From Mesorhizobium sp. WSM4313 (lineage in GTDB: Bacteria; Pseudomonadota; Alphaproteobacteria; Rhizobiales; Rhizobiaceae), in assembly GCF_002294725.1 (NCBI RefSeq), contig NZ_NSFT01000001.1:310001-374000 (forward strand): a stretch of DNA of 64,000 nt. Reading direction: 5' to 3'. The position numbers were made by a program, and so were the translations under genes. The notes beneath the pieces are model-generated. The model did no database searches. It was not told the origin of the DNA and saw only the letters and a program-made list of their open reading frames with translations. Positions 25,929-34,741 of the stretch are shown piece by piece. Within the stretch, counting starts at the first letter, position 1, and each line of letters opens with the position of its first letter.

Positions 25929-26069
25929 TTAGACCGCCTTGCGGGCGACGTAGTGGATGTCGCTGCGGCTGATGCCGAGGTCGGTCAGTTCACGGTTCGA
26001 CAGGCGGTTCAGCTCGGAGACGGTGTCCCGGTAGCGGCGCCAGTTGCGGTAGTTGCGGATCAGGTTCAT
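25929..26069 (-). CDS. DUF1127 small protein
   Basis: 46-residue paralogue of the adjacent DUF1127 gene: MNLIRNYRNWRRYRDTVSEL, NRLSNRELTDLGISRSDI, ending VARKAV. The start is the ATG at 26069, because the MNLIRxYRNW start is conserved in both copies; the open frame extends 23 codons further upstream without family similarity. As first gene of the run it probably carries the promoter for both proteins and possibly for the small RNAs. The 234 bp up to the DUF2157 gene contain no other feature. Confidence 0.9.
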   Translation of the reverse strand: MNLIRNYRNWRRYRDTVSELNRLSNRELTDLGISRSDIHYVARKAV

Positions 26070-26303
26070 GGTAGTTCTCGTTTCGTCTTTACTTCGGATC
26101 ATTCCGTTTGTGTACGAACAGAAAGTAGGTGGGATCATATCGGTTTAAAAGTGCCGTTGGCGCATGGCAGCAATGCAAATTGTGCAATGCAACATTAACG
26201 GCCGTTCACGCCTGCGTCGCAAAGAAGGCCGAATCGGAAAGTGCCGCCGCGTCAACGGTTTGGCTGCCCCGGTTGAGGAAATGACCAGGCTTTGGGGGAA
26301 AGC

Positions 26304-27422
26304 ATGGCGAGCTATACGACACGGCTAAGGGCGGATATCGCCCGCTGGCGGGAGAGAGGGCTGATCGATCCCGCCACGGCGGAGGCATTGACGCGCGACG
26401 TCGCTGCCAACGAGCGCGCGTCGCTGAGTTTCGGCTCGATCCTGGCGATGATGGCGGCGCTTCTGCTCGGCGCAGCGATCCTGATTTTCGTCGCCGCCAA
26501 CTGGGAGGCCATTCCGCGTGTCGTTCGTGTGGCGGCGCTTTTCGCCGTCATCCTGGCCGGCTATGTCGGCGGCGCGGTGCTGAAGACGCGCGACCATGCC
26601 GCGATCGGCGAGGCGCTGTGGATCGTTGCAGCCGCCGCCTTCGGCGGATCGATCGCGCTGATCGGCCAGATGTACCATCTTTCGGGCGACGAGGCCTCGG
26701 CGCTGGTGACATGGTGTGCCGGCACGGCGCTGGCGGCAGTAGCGCTGCGTTCGAACCCGCTGACGGTGGCTGCAGTCGGCATTGCCGATGCCTGGCTGGT
26801 CCTCAAGGGGTTCGGCTTCTACTGGCGCGCGGAAATTCCTCATCTCTTCATCGTCATGGCGATGGTCCTGTTCGCCATTTCGTCCTGGACGCGCAGCCGG
26901 GCAGCGCGCCACCTCATCGTCCTGTCTGTCATTCTGTATCTGATCTTGCTGGCGACGGATCACGACGCGCTGCCGGTGGCGATGTCGCTGGCCATCGCGT
27001 CAGTGCTGCTCTTTGCCGCCTCGGTCTTTGCCGGCGATCCGATCGACAGGATCCTGCAGCTGGGCGGCCGGCTGTCCTTGCACGCCTTGCTCGGCTTCCT
27101 GACCGGCATGGCGATGATCCAGTTCGAGCTGGCGGATGAAAGCACCTATAACAGCGGTTTCGCCCTCGCCTCGATCATAGCGCTTGCCGGCATCGTGGTG
27201 GCGATCATGTTGGCCGGCCGCGAGAGCAGGGGCCTGCGCTGGCTGGCCTATGCCGGCTTCGCCTTCGAACTCGCAATTATCTATAGCGTCACCTTGCTTT
27301 CGATGCTGGATACGGCCGGCTTCTTCCTGGCGGCTGCCGTGCTGCTCGGCGTACTGGCGCTGATCATCATCCGTATCGAGAAGCGCATGAGAGCGCCCGC
27401 CGAGACAGGAGCAGCAGCATGA
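26304..27422 (+). CDS. DUF2157 membrane protein
   Basis: Polytopic inner-membrane protein of 372 residues. The N-terminal soluble part (about 1-45, DIARWRERGLIDPATAEALTRD) is the hallmark of the DUF2157 family, followed by about ten to eleven membrane segments ending in a basic RIEKRMR. No function is established. It almost always precedes a GDYXXLXY-domain gene; here the two overlap by ATGA, so they probably form a two-protein membrane system. The start ATG at 26304 has GGGGGAAAG in front; TTG at 26292 is less likely. Confidence 0.88.
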   Translation: MASYTTRLRADIARWRERGLIDPATAEALTRDVAANERASLSFGSILAMMAALLLGAAILIFVAANWEAIPRVVRVAALFAVILAGYVGGAVLKTRDHAAIGEALWIVAAAAFGGSIALIGQMYHLSGDEASALVTWCAGTALAAVALRSNPLTVAAVGIADAWLVLKGFGFYWRAEIPHLFIVMAMVLFAISSWTRSRAARHLIVLSVILYLILLATDHDALPVAMSLAIASVLLFAASVFAGDPIDRILQLGGRLSLHALLGFLTGMAMIQFELADESTYNSGFALASIIALAGIVVAIMLAGRESRGLRWLAYAGFAFELAIIYSVTLLSMLDTAGFFLAAAVLLGVLALIIIRIEKRMRAPAETGAAA

Positions 27423-28000
27423 CCGGCAAGAAGCTCATCATCTCGGCGTTGGTGCTGGCGCTCGTCCAGATCGGCTTTCTCAGCTGGATCATAGCCGGCC
27501 GGGCCGCGATCCTGCGCAACGGCAAGGAAGTCCTCTTGAAAGTCCAACCCGTCGATCCGCGCGACCTCCTGCGAGGTGACTATATCTCGCTCAACAACAA
27601 CATTTCGCGCATCCCGGTGAAGCTGATCGTCAACCTTCCGCAAGGCAAGTTCTCCAGCGACGACACAGCGATCGTGGTGCGGCTGAAGAAGGGCTCCGAC
27701 GGCTATTGGCAGCCGACCGCGGCGTGGTTCGGCAAAGCGCCGGTCCCGGCCGGCGCGGACGAAGCAGACATTGCCGGCCATGTCGGGGGAGGCTGGGGCC
27801 TCAGCGATCCGGAAGCGACGATCGCGCCCGACTACGGGATCGACCGCTTCTATCTGCCGGAAGGCGAAGGAATGGCGATCCAGGACGACATGCGCGTGCG
27901 GCCGTTCGGCATCAAGCTCGCGCTCGCCTCCGACGGCACGGCACAGATCAAGGCGCTGATGGACGGCGACAAGACGCTGTTCGAGGAGCCGCTTTATTGA
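27419..28000 (+). CDS. GDYXXLXY domain protein
   Basis: 193-residue protein with an N-terminal membrane anchor (IISALVLALVQIGFLSWIIAG) and the family signature LLRGDYISLNNNI at about residues 51-63, then a periplasmic beta-rich domain (VVRLKKGSDGYWQP, IDRFYLPEGEG). Function unknown; the family is the constant partner of DUF2157 proteins. Its start overlaps the DUF2157 stop by 4 bp. Confidence 0.87.
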   Translation: MTGKKLIISALVLALVQIGFLSWIIAGRAAILRNGKEVLLKVQPVDPRDLLRGDYISLNNNISRIPVKLIVNLPQGKFSSDDTAIVVRLKKGSDGYWQPTAAWFGKAPVPAGADEADIAGHVGGGWGLSDPEATIAPDYGIDRFYLPEGEGMAIQDDMRVRPFGIKLALASDGTAQIKALMDGDKTLFEEPLY

Positions 28001-28046
28001 GCGTATAGGTGCTTGACGTCTGTGTCCGCGCTAACGGTGGTCCCGC

Positions 28047-29084
28047 TTATCGCTGGACACTCCCTGTCTCTGCGATAATTTTGGGATAGGGACCGATCGA
28101 AATCGTGTAGCTAAAGTTTGCCACGCCTTTTTCCTGCTTGTGTATCGAGGGACTGCGCACAACCCAGTCGTAGACGCCCGAGACCATGCAGCGATCGTTG
28201 GTGCAGTTGACCACGATGCTGTCATTGCGGACGCTATATCCGCGTTCAGGCCATCGCCGGTAATAGTTTCTCTTGTCCTGAATGATCGACCTCAACTTCG
28301 TCAGCTTGCCATAATAATCGACCTTGGGAGCGTAGGATGCCTGAACTTGGGCAAGAGCGAAATCGTCGTTGTCGCCATGATGCTCGATGAGATCCCTGAC
28401 GAAGGCGACCGCAATGCTTTCCGGCAGTTGCCTGGCGTCGAGTGCAGGAGCGGACACGGGCGCAGGATTTGGCCTCGTTAACACCTGTGAAATATCTGCC
28501 GGCGATTGGTTCGCTGCGGCATTGGTCACATGCAAGTCAGCCATTTCGCTGGCCGATAGATATCTTATGTCATGCTTGCCATAGCTCGAAGCCAATTCTA
28601 TCAGCTTGGGGTCCACTCCCATCTCGACCACATAAGACGTGATTGCAGCCGTTCCGAGCTGGACGCGGGCCTTCGCTTCTTCGGTGGACATCCCGTCAGC
28701 CGGTTTGAGAAACGCCCGGTGAATGCCGATGGAACTTGGTTCGGCAACACGGTGGATGCCACCCAGGAAGGCCAGTGAGCAGGCTGAAGCGCACTGCAAT
28801 TGGCCAACCTGAAGCGTATCCAACCCTGCTGCGCGGATCATACGCCCCAACCGAATAGCACCGCCGACATTGCCACCAGGGGAGTTGAATACAATCACCT
28901 TGGCCCCGCTGCTCGCAACCGCGCGGCTGAAGCCGTTCAAGGACTCATTGGCGCTAAACTCACCGGAGACAATGAGCATTGGCAGCTGACCCGGAAGAGA
29001 AGCCGGAGTGTACTCCAAAGCCTCAACCTGAGACGCCGCCGCGAGAGCTGACCCAAGCCCCAGAACTAGAGAAGTTACACGCAC
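28047..29084 (-). CDS. secreted ClpP/crotonase-fold protein (COG3904-like)
   Basis: 345-residue protein with a signal peptide (MRVTSLVLGLGSALAAASQVEA). The first half has the ClpP-like fold: FNSPGGNVGGAIRLGRMIR (oxyanion strand) at about 66-84 and QCASACSLAFLGG at about 97-109 with a SAC Ser in the position of the ClpP nucleophile, then a His in IGIHRAF. The second half is an extra domain of unknown role with two Cys near NCTNDRCMVSG. Probably a periplasmic protease-like or binding protein; activity is not certain. Isolated between GDYXXLXY and tRNA-Leu. Confidence 0.75.
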   Translation of the reverse strand: MRVTSLVLGLGSALAAASQVEALEYTPASLPGQLPMLIVSGEFSANESLNGFSRAVASSGAKVIVFNSPGGNVGGAIRLGRMIRAAGLDTLQVGQLQCASACSLAFLGGIHRVAEPSSIGIHRAFLKPADGMSTEEAKARVQLGTAAITSYVVEMGVDPKLIELASSYGKHDIRYLSASEMADLHVTNAAANQSPADISQVLTRPNPAPVSAPALDARQLPESIAVAFVRDLIEHHGDNDDFALAQVQASYAPKVDYYGKLTKLRSIIQDKRNYYRRWPERGYSVRNDSIVVNCTNDRCMVSGVYDWVVRSPSIHKQEKGVANFSYTISIGPYPKIIAETGSVQR

Positions 29085-29306
29085 AATCTGACAGAGCCCC
29101 GACCCGCCTGTTGCAAGTAAGAACCTGTTAAAGGGCTATTTCAAGTGCATCGGATGCGCAAAGCGGGATGGTCTCCGAGAGCGTGAGGGCCTTGCTTGCG
29201 CCGCCAGGAGATAGCTGCGGTCCTCCTTCGCCAAGACTTCGGAGACACCTTCGGCTCTTCGAGCCTCAGGTGGTGGTCCTGCCGTCCGAAGCTCAAAGAG
29301 CGAAGA

Positions 29307-29391
29307 TGGTGCGGATGAAGGGACTCGAACCCCCACGCCTTTCGGCACTGGAACCTAAATCCAGGGCGTCTACCAATTCCGCCACATCCGC
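29307..29391 (-). tRNA. tRNA-Leu (anticodon UAG)
   Basis: 85-nt tRNA on the minus strand: acceptor GCGGATG pairs with CATCCGC, the anticodon arm is CTGGA-TTTAGGT-TCCAG (anticodon TAG), a long variable arm marks a class II tRNA, the T-arm carries GTTCGAGTC, and CCA is encoded. Reads CUA/CUG leucine codons. Confidence 0.95.
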
Positions 29392-29457
29392 TTTCCCCGG
29401 CAATCCCATGTAGCCATCATTCTGTCAATGTCGAGGCTCAAGTCATGCTTATCCGGC

Positions 29458-29560
29458 TAAAGCGCGTCATGTCGAAACGGCTCGGGTGACGCGCTTCAGG
29501 CCTAGTCTTGATGCATGCCGTTCTCCCAAAACCGCTGCGCACTTTTGGGCGGCATGCATT
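29458..29560. repeat. RIME-like two-palindrome repeat, copy C (upstream of tig)
   Basis: First palindrome AAAGCGCGTC..GACGCGCTTC (29459-29496), linker, then second palindrome GATGCATGCCG..CTCCCAAAA..TTTTGGGCGGCATGCAT (29510-29559). Same layout as 9930-10034, with both palindromes intact. It lies 275 bp upstream of tig; the stretch 29561-29835 between them shows no gene or structure that I can support. Confidence 0.8.
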
Positions 29561-29835
29561 GGAGCGAAGATAGTTGAAAATTAGCCTAGCCTGTGACAAA
29601 AGGCGTGTCGAATGTGACGGAAAGTGAGTTTCCGCTTCTGCAAGATGTCAAAAGTCGTAGGAAAAACAAAGACTTATTCGCATCCGGCAAGGCGCAGTTC
29701 AGGAGAATTTGAGCCGCATTCGCGGTCAAATCGCCAGGTTCCGTCCCAAAAGCCATTTCCGGCAAGATCATACCGGCAGGCTGTAAACGGCTAAAACCGT
29801 TCGGCAGTCTCATTGTTGAAAACAAAGGTTCTAGG

Positions 29836-31350
29836 ATGCAGGTCACCGAAACGCTCAACTCCGGTCTCAAGCGCGAGATCAAGATCACCGTGCCGGCCGG
29901 TGACATGGAAGCCAAGCTGATGGCGCGGCTGACCGATGCCCGCGGCAAGGTGCGCATCAACGGCTTCCGCCCGGGCAAAGTGCCGGTGCAGCACCTGCGC
30001 AAGGTGTACGGCAAGTCGTTCATGGCCGAGGTCGTCAACGAGATCCTTAATGACTCGACCCGTTCGATCATCTCGGGGCGCGGCGAAAAAGCCGCCATGC
30101 AGCCCGAAGTGATCATGACCGAGGACGAGAAGGAGGCCGAGAAGATCCTGGCCGGCGGCGCCGATTTCGAATTCAGCCTCAATTACGAAGTCATCCCGCC
30201 GATCGAGATCAAGGATTTCTCCGACATCAAGGTGACGCGCCAGGTCTATGACGTGCCGGACGCGGAAGTCGAGGATCAGGTCAAACGCGTCGCTGAATCG
30301 GCGCGCAGCTACGAGCCGAAGACCGGCGAGGCCGCCGAGGGCGACCGTGTGACCATCGACTATGTCGGCAAGATCGGCGGCGAGGCCTTCGCCGGCGGCG
30401 CCGGCACCGACCAGCCGCTGGTGCTCGGCTCCAAAGAGTTCATCCCGGGCTTCGAGGAGCAGCTGATCGGAACGAAGGCCGGCGACGAGAAGCAGGTCAC
30501 CGTCACTTTCCCCGAAAACTACCAGGCGGCGCATCTGGCCGGCAAGGAAGCCACCTTCGACGTCACCGTCAAGGAAGTGTCGGCGCCCGGCGCGCTCGAG
30601 ATCAATGACGAGACGGCCAAGAATCTCGGCCTGGAGTCGCTCGAGCGCCTGCGCGAGATCGTGCGCGGCCAGATCGAGAACCAGTTCGGCTCCATGACCC
30701 GCCAGAAGGTGAAGCGCCAGTTGCTCGACCAGCTCGACGCATCCTACTCCTTCGAGGCGCCGTCGAAGCTCGTCGAGGCCGAGTTCAACAACATCTGGGG
30801 CCAGGTCAACCGCGACCTGGAAGCCGCCGGCCGCACTTTCGCCGACGAAGAGACGACGGAAGAAGAAGCGCGTGCCGAATATATGCGCCTTGCCGAGCGC
30901 CGCGTGCGCCTCGGTCTGGTCCTGGCCGAGATCGGCGAGAAGGCCGGCGTCACCGTGTCGGACGAGGAACTGCAGCGCGGCCTGTTCGAGCAGGTGCGCC
31001 GCTTCCCGGCCAACCAGCAGCAGGAAGCCTTCGAGTATTATCGCAGCAACCCGGAAGCCATCAACGCGCTGCGCGCGCCGATGTTCGAGGAGAAGGTGGT
31101 CGACTATCTGCTTGGCCAGATCTCGGTCAACGACGTCAAGGTCGGCAAGGACGAGCTGATGGCCGACGACGAAGAGGCCGAAACCGCGACTAAGGCGAAG
31201 CCGGCCAAGAAGGCTTCCTCGAAGAAGGCCGAAGCCAAGGCAAGCGACGCAAAGGCTGGCGAAGCAAAGGCAGGCGAAGCCACCGACGAGGCGGAAGAGC
31301 CGAAGAAGAAGGCCGCGCCAAAGAAAAAAGCCGCCAAGGAAGCCGAGTAA
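29836..31350 (+). CDS. tig: trigger factor
   Basis: Ribosome-bound chaperone and peptidyl-prolyl isomerase acting on nascent chains. Seen: 504 residues; N-terminal ribosome-binding domain with the signature [17 protein letters not shown] at about 45-61, the FKBP-type PPIase domain ([20 protein letters not shown], about 171-190), the helical chaperone domain, and an extra Lys/Ala-rich tail of about 55 residues (from about 450) not found in the E. coli protein. Such tails occur in rhizobial trigger factors. Followed by a strong terminator. Confidence 0.97.
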   Translation: MQVTETLNSGLKREIKITVPAGDMEAKLMARLTDARGKVRINGFRPGKVPVQHLRKVYGKSFMAEVVNEILNDSTRSIISGRGEKAAMQPEVIMTEDEKEAEKILAGGADFEFSLNYEVIPPIEIKDFSDIKVTRQVYDVPDAEVEDQVKRVAESARSYEPKTGEAAEGDRVTIDYVGKIGGEAFAGGAGTDQPLVLGSKEFIPGFEEQLIGTKAGDEKQVTVTFPENYQAAHLAGKEATFDVTVKEVSAPGALEINDETAKNLGLESLERLREIVRGQIENQFGSMTRQKVKRQLLDQLDASYSFEAPSKLVEAEFNNIWGQVNRDLEAAGRTFADEETTEEEARAEYMRLAERRVRLGLVLAEIGEKAGVTVSDEELQRGLFEQVRRFPANQQQEAFEYYRSNPEAINALRAPMFEEKVVDYLLGQISVNDVKVGKDELMADDEEAETATKAKPAKKASSKKAEAKASDAKAGEAKAGEATDEAEEPKKKAAPKKKAAKEAE

Positions 31351-31374
31351 TAGGTTTCAACACCGCGATTTGGA

Positions 31375-31400
31375 AAGGCCGCCTCCGGGCGGCCTTTTTC
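31375..31400 (+). terminator. rho-independent terminator after tig
   Basis: AAGGCCGCC (31375-31383), loop TCCG, GGCGGCCTT (31388-31396) and TTTC. It lies 24 bp after the tig stop. Confidence 0.9.
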
Positions 31401-31545
31401 ATTAGGAGCTACTTTATTGTGGCGGCGCGGCAACACAGACAACTTGTCTTGAAGGCCTGCCGCTGGCGATACCAACGGTTGAACATTATCTGCGCTTCAT
31501 CGCATTCGCGGGTGTTTGGAGGCATTGGTGAGGCTGGGATTCACG

Positions 31546-32055
31546 ATGAGAGACGTGGTCGTCGCCGCGGCGCTCATGTTTGCTGCAGCCGCCGGTGTCG
31601 CCCGGGCCGAGCCGGCTCTCGGCAACTGGAGCGTTGGCGCCGGCAATGATGGTCAGATCACGGCGTCGCTCCACGCCAGCAACAAGCTGATCACCGGCGG
31701 CGGAGCGTTGGGCTACAGCCCTGTGCTGATATTGGCTTGCCGGCGCGACGGCGAACCACGCTGGAGCGAGTGGCTCCAGCTCAACGATGCTGTCTCCGCC
31801 AGCCGCAAGATCACCATCTCCGTCGCGGTCGACGGCGGCGGCAAAACCGATGAAAGCTGGTCGGTCGGCCCGCGCGGCAGAACACTGGTCAGGGATGGAG
31901 ACGACGGCATCAAGCGTCTGGCTTCAGCGAACCGGCTGACGCTGTCGTGGCGCTTCGGCCTTTTGTCGGGACGCGGCGAGGCCGATTTCGAGCTTGCGGG
32001 CCTTTCGGACGTGATCGGGCAGATCGCGGCAAGCTGCAAGACCGACCCGCCCTGA
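31546..32055 (+). CDS. secreted protein of unknown function
   Basis: Unrecognised protein of 169 residues with a clear signal peptide (VVVAAALMFAAAAGVARA, cleavage likely before EPALGNW). The mature part looks like a compact beta-sandwich (SLHASNKLITGG, PVLILACRRDG, ITISVAVDGGG) and has two cysteines (LACRRD and AASCKTD). Two starts are possible: ATG at 31546, or GTG at 31528 which has a better ribosome-binding site (GGAGG at 31518) and gives a longer n-region. It stands alone between tig and the cytochrome gene. Confidence 0.65.
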   Translation: MRDVVVAAALMFAAAAGVARAEPALGNWSVGAGNDGQITASLHASNKLITGGGALGYSPVLILACRRDGEPRWSEWLQLNDAVSASRKITISVAVDGGGKTDESWSVGPRGRTLVRDGDDGIKRLASANRLTLSWRFGLLSGRGEADFELAGLSDVIGQIAASCKTDPP

Positions 32056-32269
32056 TCGTCGCCGTTCAGAAGGCTTGGACCGCTTTTTGGGCAGTTAGTC
32101 CTCGGCGCATGGCCTAAGCCTTCGCAGGCCGGCAATTTTTGCCCATTGGTTCGATTCTGTGGTATGTAGGTGCCGCAATTCCACTGAAGAGACGCGGTCG
32201 CCCGCCATGCGGGATACGCCAGCGTGGCGCAGGCCGTCCGACGTAAATGACGATCAGGGAGGAAGTGCC

Positions 32270-32650
32270 ATGCGCGTAACCGCGCTTTTCATCGTCTTGT
32301 CAGCTACGACCTTCTTTGCAAGTCCGTCGCAGGCGCAAGACGCCGCCGCAGGCGAGAAGGTGTTCACCAAGTGCAAGGTCTGCCACATTGTCGACCAGGA
32401 CCAGAATAAGGTCGGCCCGTCTCTGCACGGCGTCATCGGGCGCACCGCGGGCACGCATCCCGGTTTCACCTATTCCACGGCCATGATCGAGGCCGGAAAA
32501 TCCGGCATCAAATGGGACGAGCCTACGCTGACAAAATATCTTCACGACCCCAAGGCGATGGTCAAAGGGACGAAGATGGCGTTTCCCGGCCTCAAGAACG
32601 ATCAGGACATAGCCAACGTCATCGCCTACCTGAAGCAGTTTTCCAAATAA
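32270..32650 (+). CDS. periplasmic class I c-type cytochrome
   Basis: Soluble electron carrier of 126 residues. Seen: signal peptide (ALFIVLSATTFFASPSQAQ), heme-binding CKVCH at 35-39, GPSLHGVIGRTAG, and KMAFPG near residue 103 with the Met axial ligand; overall like cytochrome c2/c550. It could feed electrons to the cytochrome oxidase encoded 1-5 kb downstream on the other strand (inference). The ATG at 32270 has GGGAGGAAG upstream; the open frame further upstream is not used. The 214 bp before it show nothing. Confidence 0.92.
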   Translation: MRVTALFIVLSATTFFASPSQAQDAAAGEKVFTKCKVCHIVDQDQNKVGPSLHGVIGRTAGTHPGFTYSTAMIEAGKSGIKWDEPTLTKYLHDPKAMVKGTKMAFPGLKNDQDIANVIAYLKQFSK

Positions 32651-32740
32651 ACACCGCCGTCCAGACTCTTTTGATGGTCGCCTGCTTATCCGGAAGGAAG
32701 ACGCCGGCAGTTGCGCAGATGAATATCGCGCCCAGCACCG

Positions 32741-32821
32741 TCACGCCGGGAGCGCAAAAAAACCCAATAGCAGCAGAATAGCTATGCCAAGGCCGAGTAT
32801 GAGAAGCGTCCGCGTGTCCAT
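32741..32821 (-). CDS. candidate 26-residue hydrophobic peptide
   Basis: Short frame ATG to TGA on the minus strand encoding MDTRTLLILGLGIAILLLLG then FFALPA: one perfect membrane segment. It is preceded by GAAGGTGAACGTC, a fair ribosome-binding site. It lies in the 339-bp gap (32651-32989) between the cytochrome gene and the YbaK-like gene, which otherwise holds nothing I recognise. A chance frame cannot be excluded. Confidence 0.35.
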   Translation of the reverse strand: MDTRTLLILGLGIAILLLLGFFALPA

Positions 32822-32989
32822 GACGTTCACCTTCGCATCTTGAGAATCCCGAAAAAGCAGCCCTGGACGACTGGCGGTCGTGCTCCTCGACCCTGGCATG
32901 TTTGCCGCAAGGTCGTAGAGCCGCCGGCTGCCCCAGACCGTCGAAGCAATCAGGCCCTGCCGTGACGCAGCGGCGGGAGCCTCGGTGCG

Positions 32990-33463
32990 TCAGAAGGCCG
33001 GATAGCTGAACCGCGCCTGGCGCGCGTCCGTCGTCAGGTTGCGGAAATCCTTGCCGCTGACATGCACAAGCGTCTTGTGGTCGCCGCCCTCGAAATAGAT
33101 ATCGGCGGCATCACGCAGGCTTTCGTCCAGAATGACCGGCACATCATAAGCCGCACCGATCGGCGGTATGGCGCCGACGTCGCAATCGTCAAAGAGCGAT
33201 ACCACTTCGTCTTCGGAAGCGAGGCCGAGGCGTTTGTCCATGACGTCCTGCAGCTTGCCGAGTTCGATTCTGTGGGTGCTTGGCACCACGGCTAGCGCAT
33301 AACCGAGTTCGTGGTGAACGACCACGGACTTCGCCATGATGCTGCCGGGCACGTGCGCGGCAATGGCGGCCTGCCTGCTGGTGGCAGTTCGATGATGCCC
33401 CACGGTATCGTAGGAGATGCCCTTGCGGTCGATAAAGTTTCTCAGTCTGTTCGCTATCGTCAT
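32990..33463 (-). CDS. YbaK/EbsC-type aminoacyl-tRNA deacylase-like protein
   Basis: 157-residue protein of the YbaK/ProX superfamily, whose members hydrolyse mischarged aminoacyl-tRNAs. Seen: HHRTATSRQAAIAAHVPG at about 24-41, MAKSVVVHHELGYALAVVPS with the conserved Lys of the active site, and VGAIPPIGAAYDVPVILDESL. The C-terminal part matches the free-standing trans-editing proteins. The ATG at 33463 is chosen; 15 extra codons upstream are not family-like. Substrate unknown. Downstream of the oxidase operon on the same strand, 129 bp from its last gene. Confidence 0.82.
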   Translation of the reverse strand: MTIANRLRNFIDRKGISYDTVGHHRTATSRQAAIAAHVPGSIMAKSVVVHHELGYALAVVPSTHRIELGKLQDVMDKRLGLASEDEVVSLFDDCDVGAIPPIGAAYDVPVILDESLRDAADIYFEGGDHKTLVHVSGKDFRNLTTDARQARFSYPAF

Positions 33464-33592
33464 TGTCCGCGTCCTTTGCTTGAGTTCACGGCGCATACGC
33501 CAAACCAAAATGGGCCGGCGGCCTGTTGTTTCAAGGCATCGGAACCGGCCGTCCCCGGCCCGTCATGCTGCGGCTGGACCCCGCATCGGGTG

Positions 33593-33985
33593 TCAGGGGC
33601 CAGGCCCGAAAAACGCGATACGAGTCAGCAGCGTATAGTCGGCCTCGAAGACCATCATCGCCACGAAAACCAGCACCAGTATCGGGGGCAGGATGATTGC
33701 ATACATCATCGCCAGCCGCTCCCAGGCCATGTGCATGAAGACGGCGACGATCAGTCCTGCCTTGAGCATCATGAAGATCAGGATCAGCGACCACCTGAGA
33801 TAGCCGTGGAGGCCGAAATAGTCGACCAGATAGGAGCAGGTGCTGAGAATGAACAACCACGCCCAGACGACCAGATAGAGCTTGATCGGGTGCTCCTGAT
33901 GCGTCTCCGCCTTGGCGACGATCGCCGCATCATGGGCGGGATGCAGTGCGTGTTGTCCGAGACCGTTTGCGGTTGCTTCAGCCAT
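33593..33985 (-). CDS. cytochrome c oxidase subunit IV-type protein
   Basis: Small inner-membrane subunit of a heme-copper oxidase, 130 residues. Seen: a hydrophilic N-terminus (1-34) and three membrane segments (LYLVVWAWLFILSTCSYLV, WSLILIFMMLKAGLIVAVFMHM, MYAIILPPILVLVFVAMMVF). The MMLKAGLIVAVFMHM pattern is typical of prokaryotic oxidase subunit IV. It closes the five-gene oxidase operon, 26 bp after the second subunit III gene. Confidence 0.87.
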   Translation of the reverse strand: MAEATANGLGQHALHPAHDAAIVAKAETHQEHPIKLYLVVWAWLFILSTCSYLVDYFGLHGYLRWSLILIFMMLKAGLIVAVFMHMAWERLAMMYAIILPPILVLVFVAMMVFEADYTLLTRIAFFGPGP

Positions 33986-34011
33986 GTCTTCCTCTCAACA
34001 GAACCTGCCTC

Positions 34012-34731
34012 TCACCACAGATAGAAGAAGGCGAAAATGAACACCCAGACCAGGTCGACGAAGTGCCAATAGAGCCCCATGATCTCGACGTTCTCGTAGC
34101 GGCCCCTGCGGCTGGTGAAAAAGCCGGGCCGGCCGGTGTCGAAGTCACCACGCCAGACTTTTCTCGCCACGATGATCAGGAAGATCACCCCGATCGTGAC
34201 GTGCGTGCCGTGGAAGCCGGTGATCATGAAAAAGCACGAGCCGAATTGCGCGGCTCCCCAGGGATTGCCCCACGGCCGGACCCCTTCGGTGATCAGCTTG
34301 GTCCATTCGAAGGCCTGCATGCCGACGAAGGTCGCGCCGAGCGCGGCGGTCAAAAGCATCAGGATCGCGGTTTTGCGCCGATCGCGGCGATAGCCGAAAT
34401 TGACCGCCATGGCCATGGTTCCGCTGCTCGAGATGAGAACGAATGTCATGATGGCGATCAGGATCAGCGGGATCTCCGAGCCGCCGATGCGCAAGGCGAA
34501 GACCTCGCTTGGATTCGGCCACGGCACGCGCGTGGAGATCCGCGCCGTCATATAGGAAAGCAGGAAGCAACCGAAAATGAAGGTGTCGCTGAGCAGGAAG
34601 ATCCACATCATGGCCTTGCCCCAAGACACGTTCTTGAACGCGCGCTGATCCGAGGCCCAGTCGGCGGCGATCCCGCGCAAGCCCTGGGGGCGATCCATCT
34701 GGCTGGTATGCGTCAGTGTGGTCTCGGCCAT
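34012..34731 (-). CDS. coxP: cytochrome c oxidase subunit III (CoxP-like)
   Basis: Integral membrane subunit of a cytochrome c oxidase, 239 residues. Seen: the subunit III fold with about five membrane segments, MMWIFLLSDTFIFGCFLLSYM, GMQAFEWTKLITEGVRP with the conserved Glu, the signature FFMITGFHGTHVTIGVIFLI, and the closing VEIMGLYWHFVDLVWVFIF. It is one of two subunit III-like genes here, as in the coxMNOP cluster of Bradyrhizobium. The spacing to the upstream coxO is 10 bp. Confidence 0.9.
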   Translation of the reverse strand: MAETTLTHTSQMDRPQGLRGIAADWASDQRAFKNVSWGKAMMWIFLLSDTFIFGCFLLSYMTARISTRVPWPNPSEVFALRIGGSEIPLILIAIMTFVLISSSGTMAMAVNFGYRRDRRKTAILMLLTAALGATFVGMQAFEWTKLITEGVRPWGNPWGAAQFGSCFFMITGFHGTHVTIGVIFLIIVARKVWRGDFDTGRPGFFTSRRGRYENVEIMGLYWHFVDLVWVFIFAFFYLW

Positions 34732-34741
34732 CGCCAGTCTC

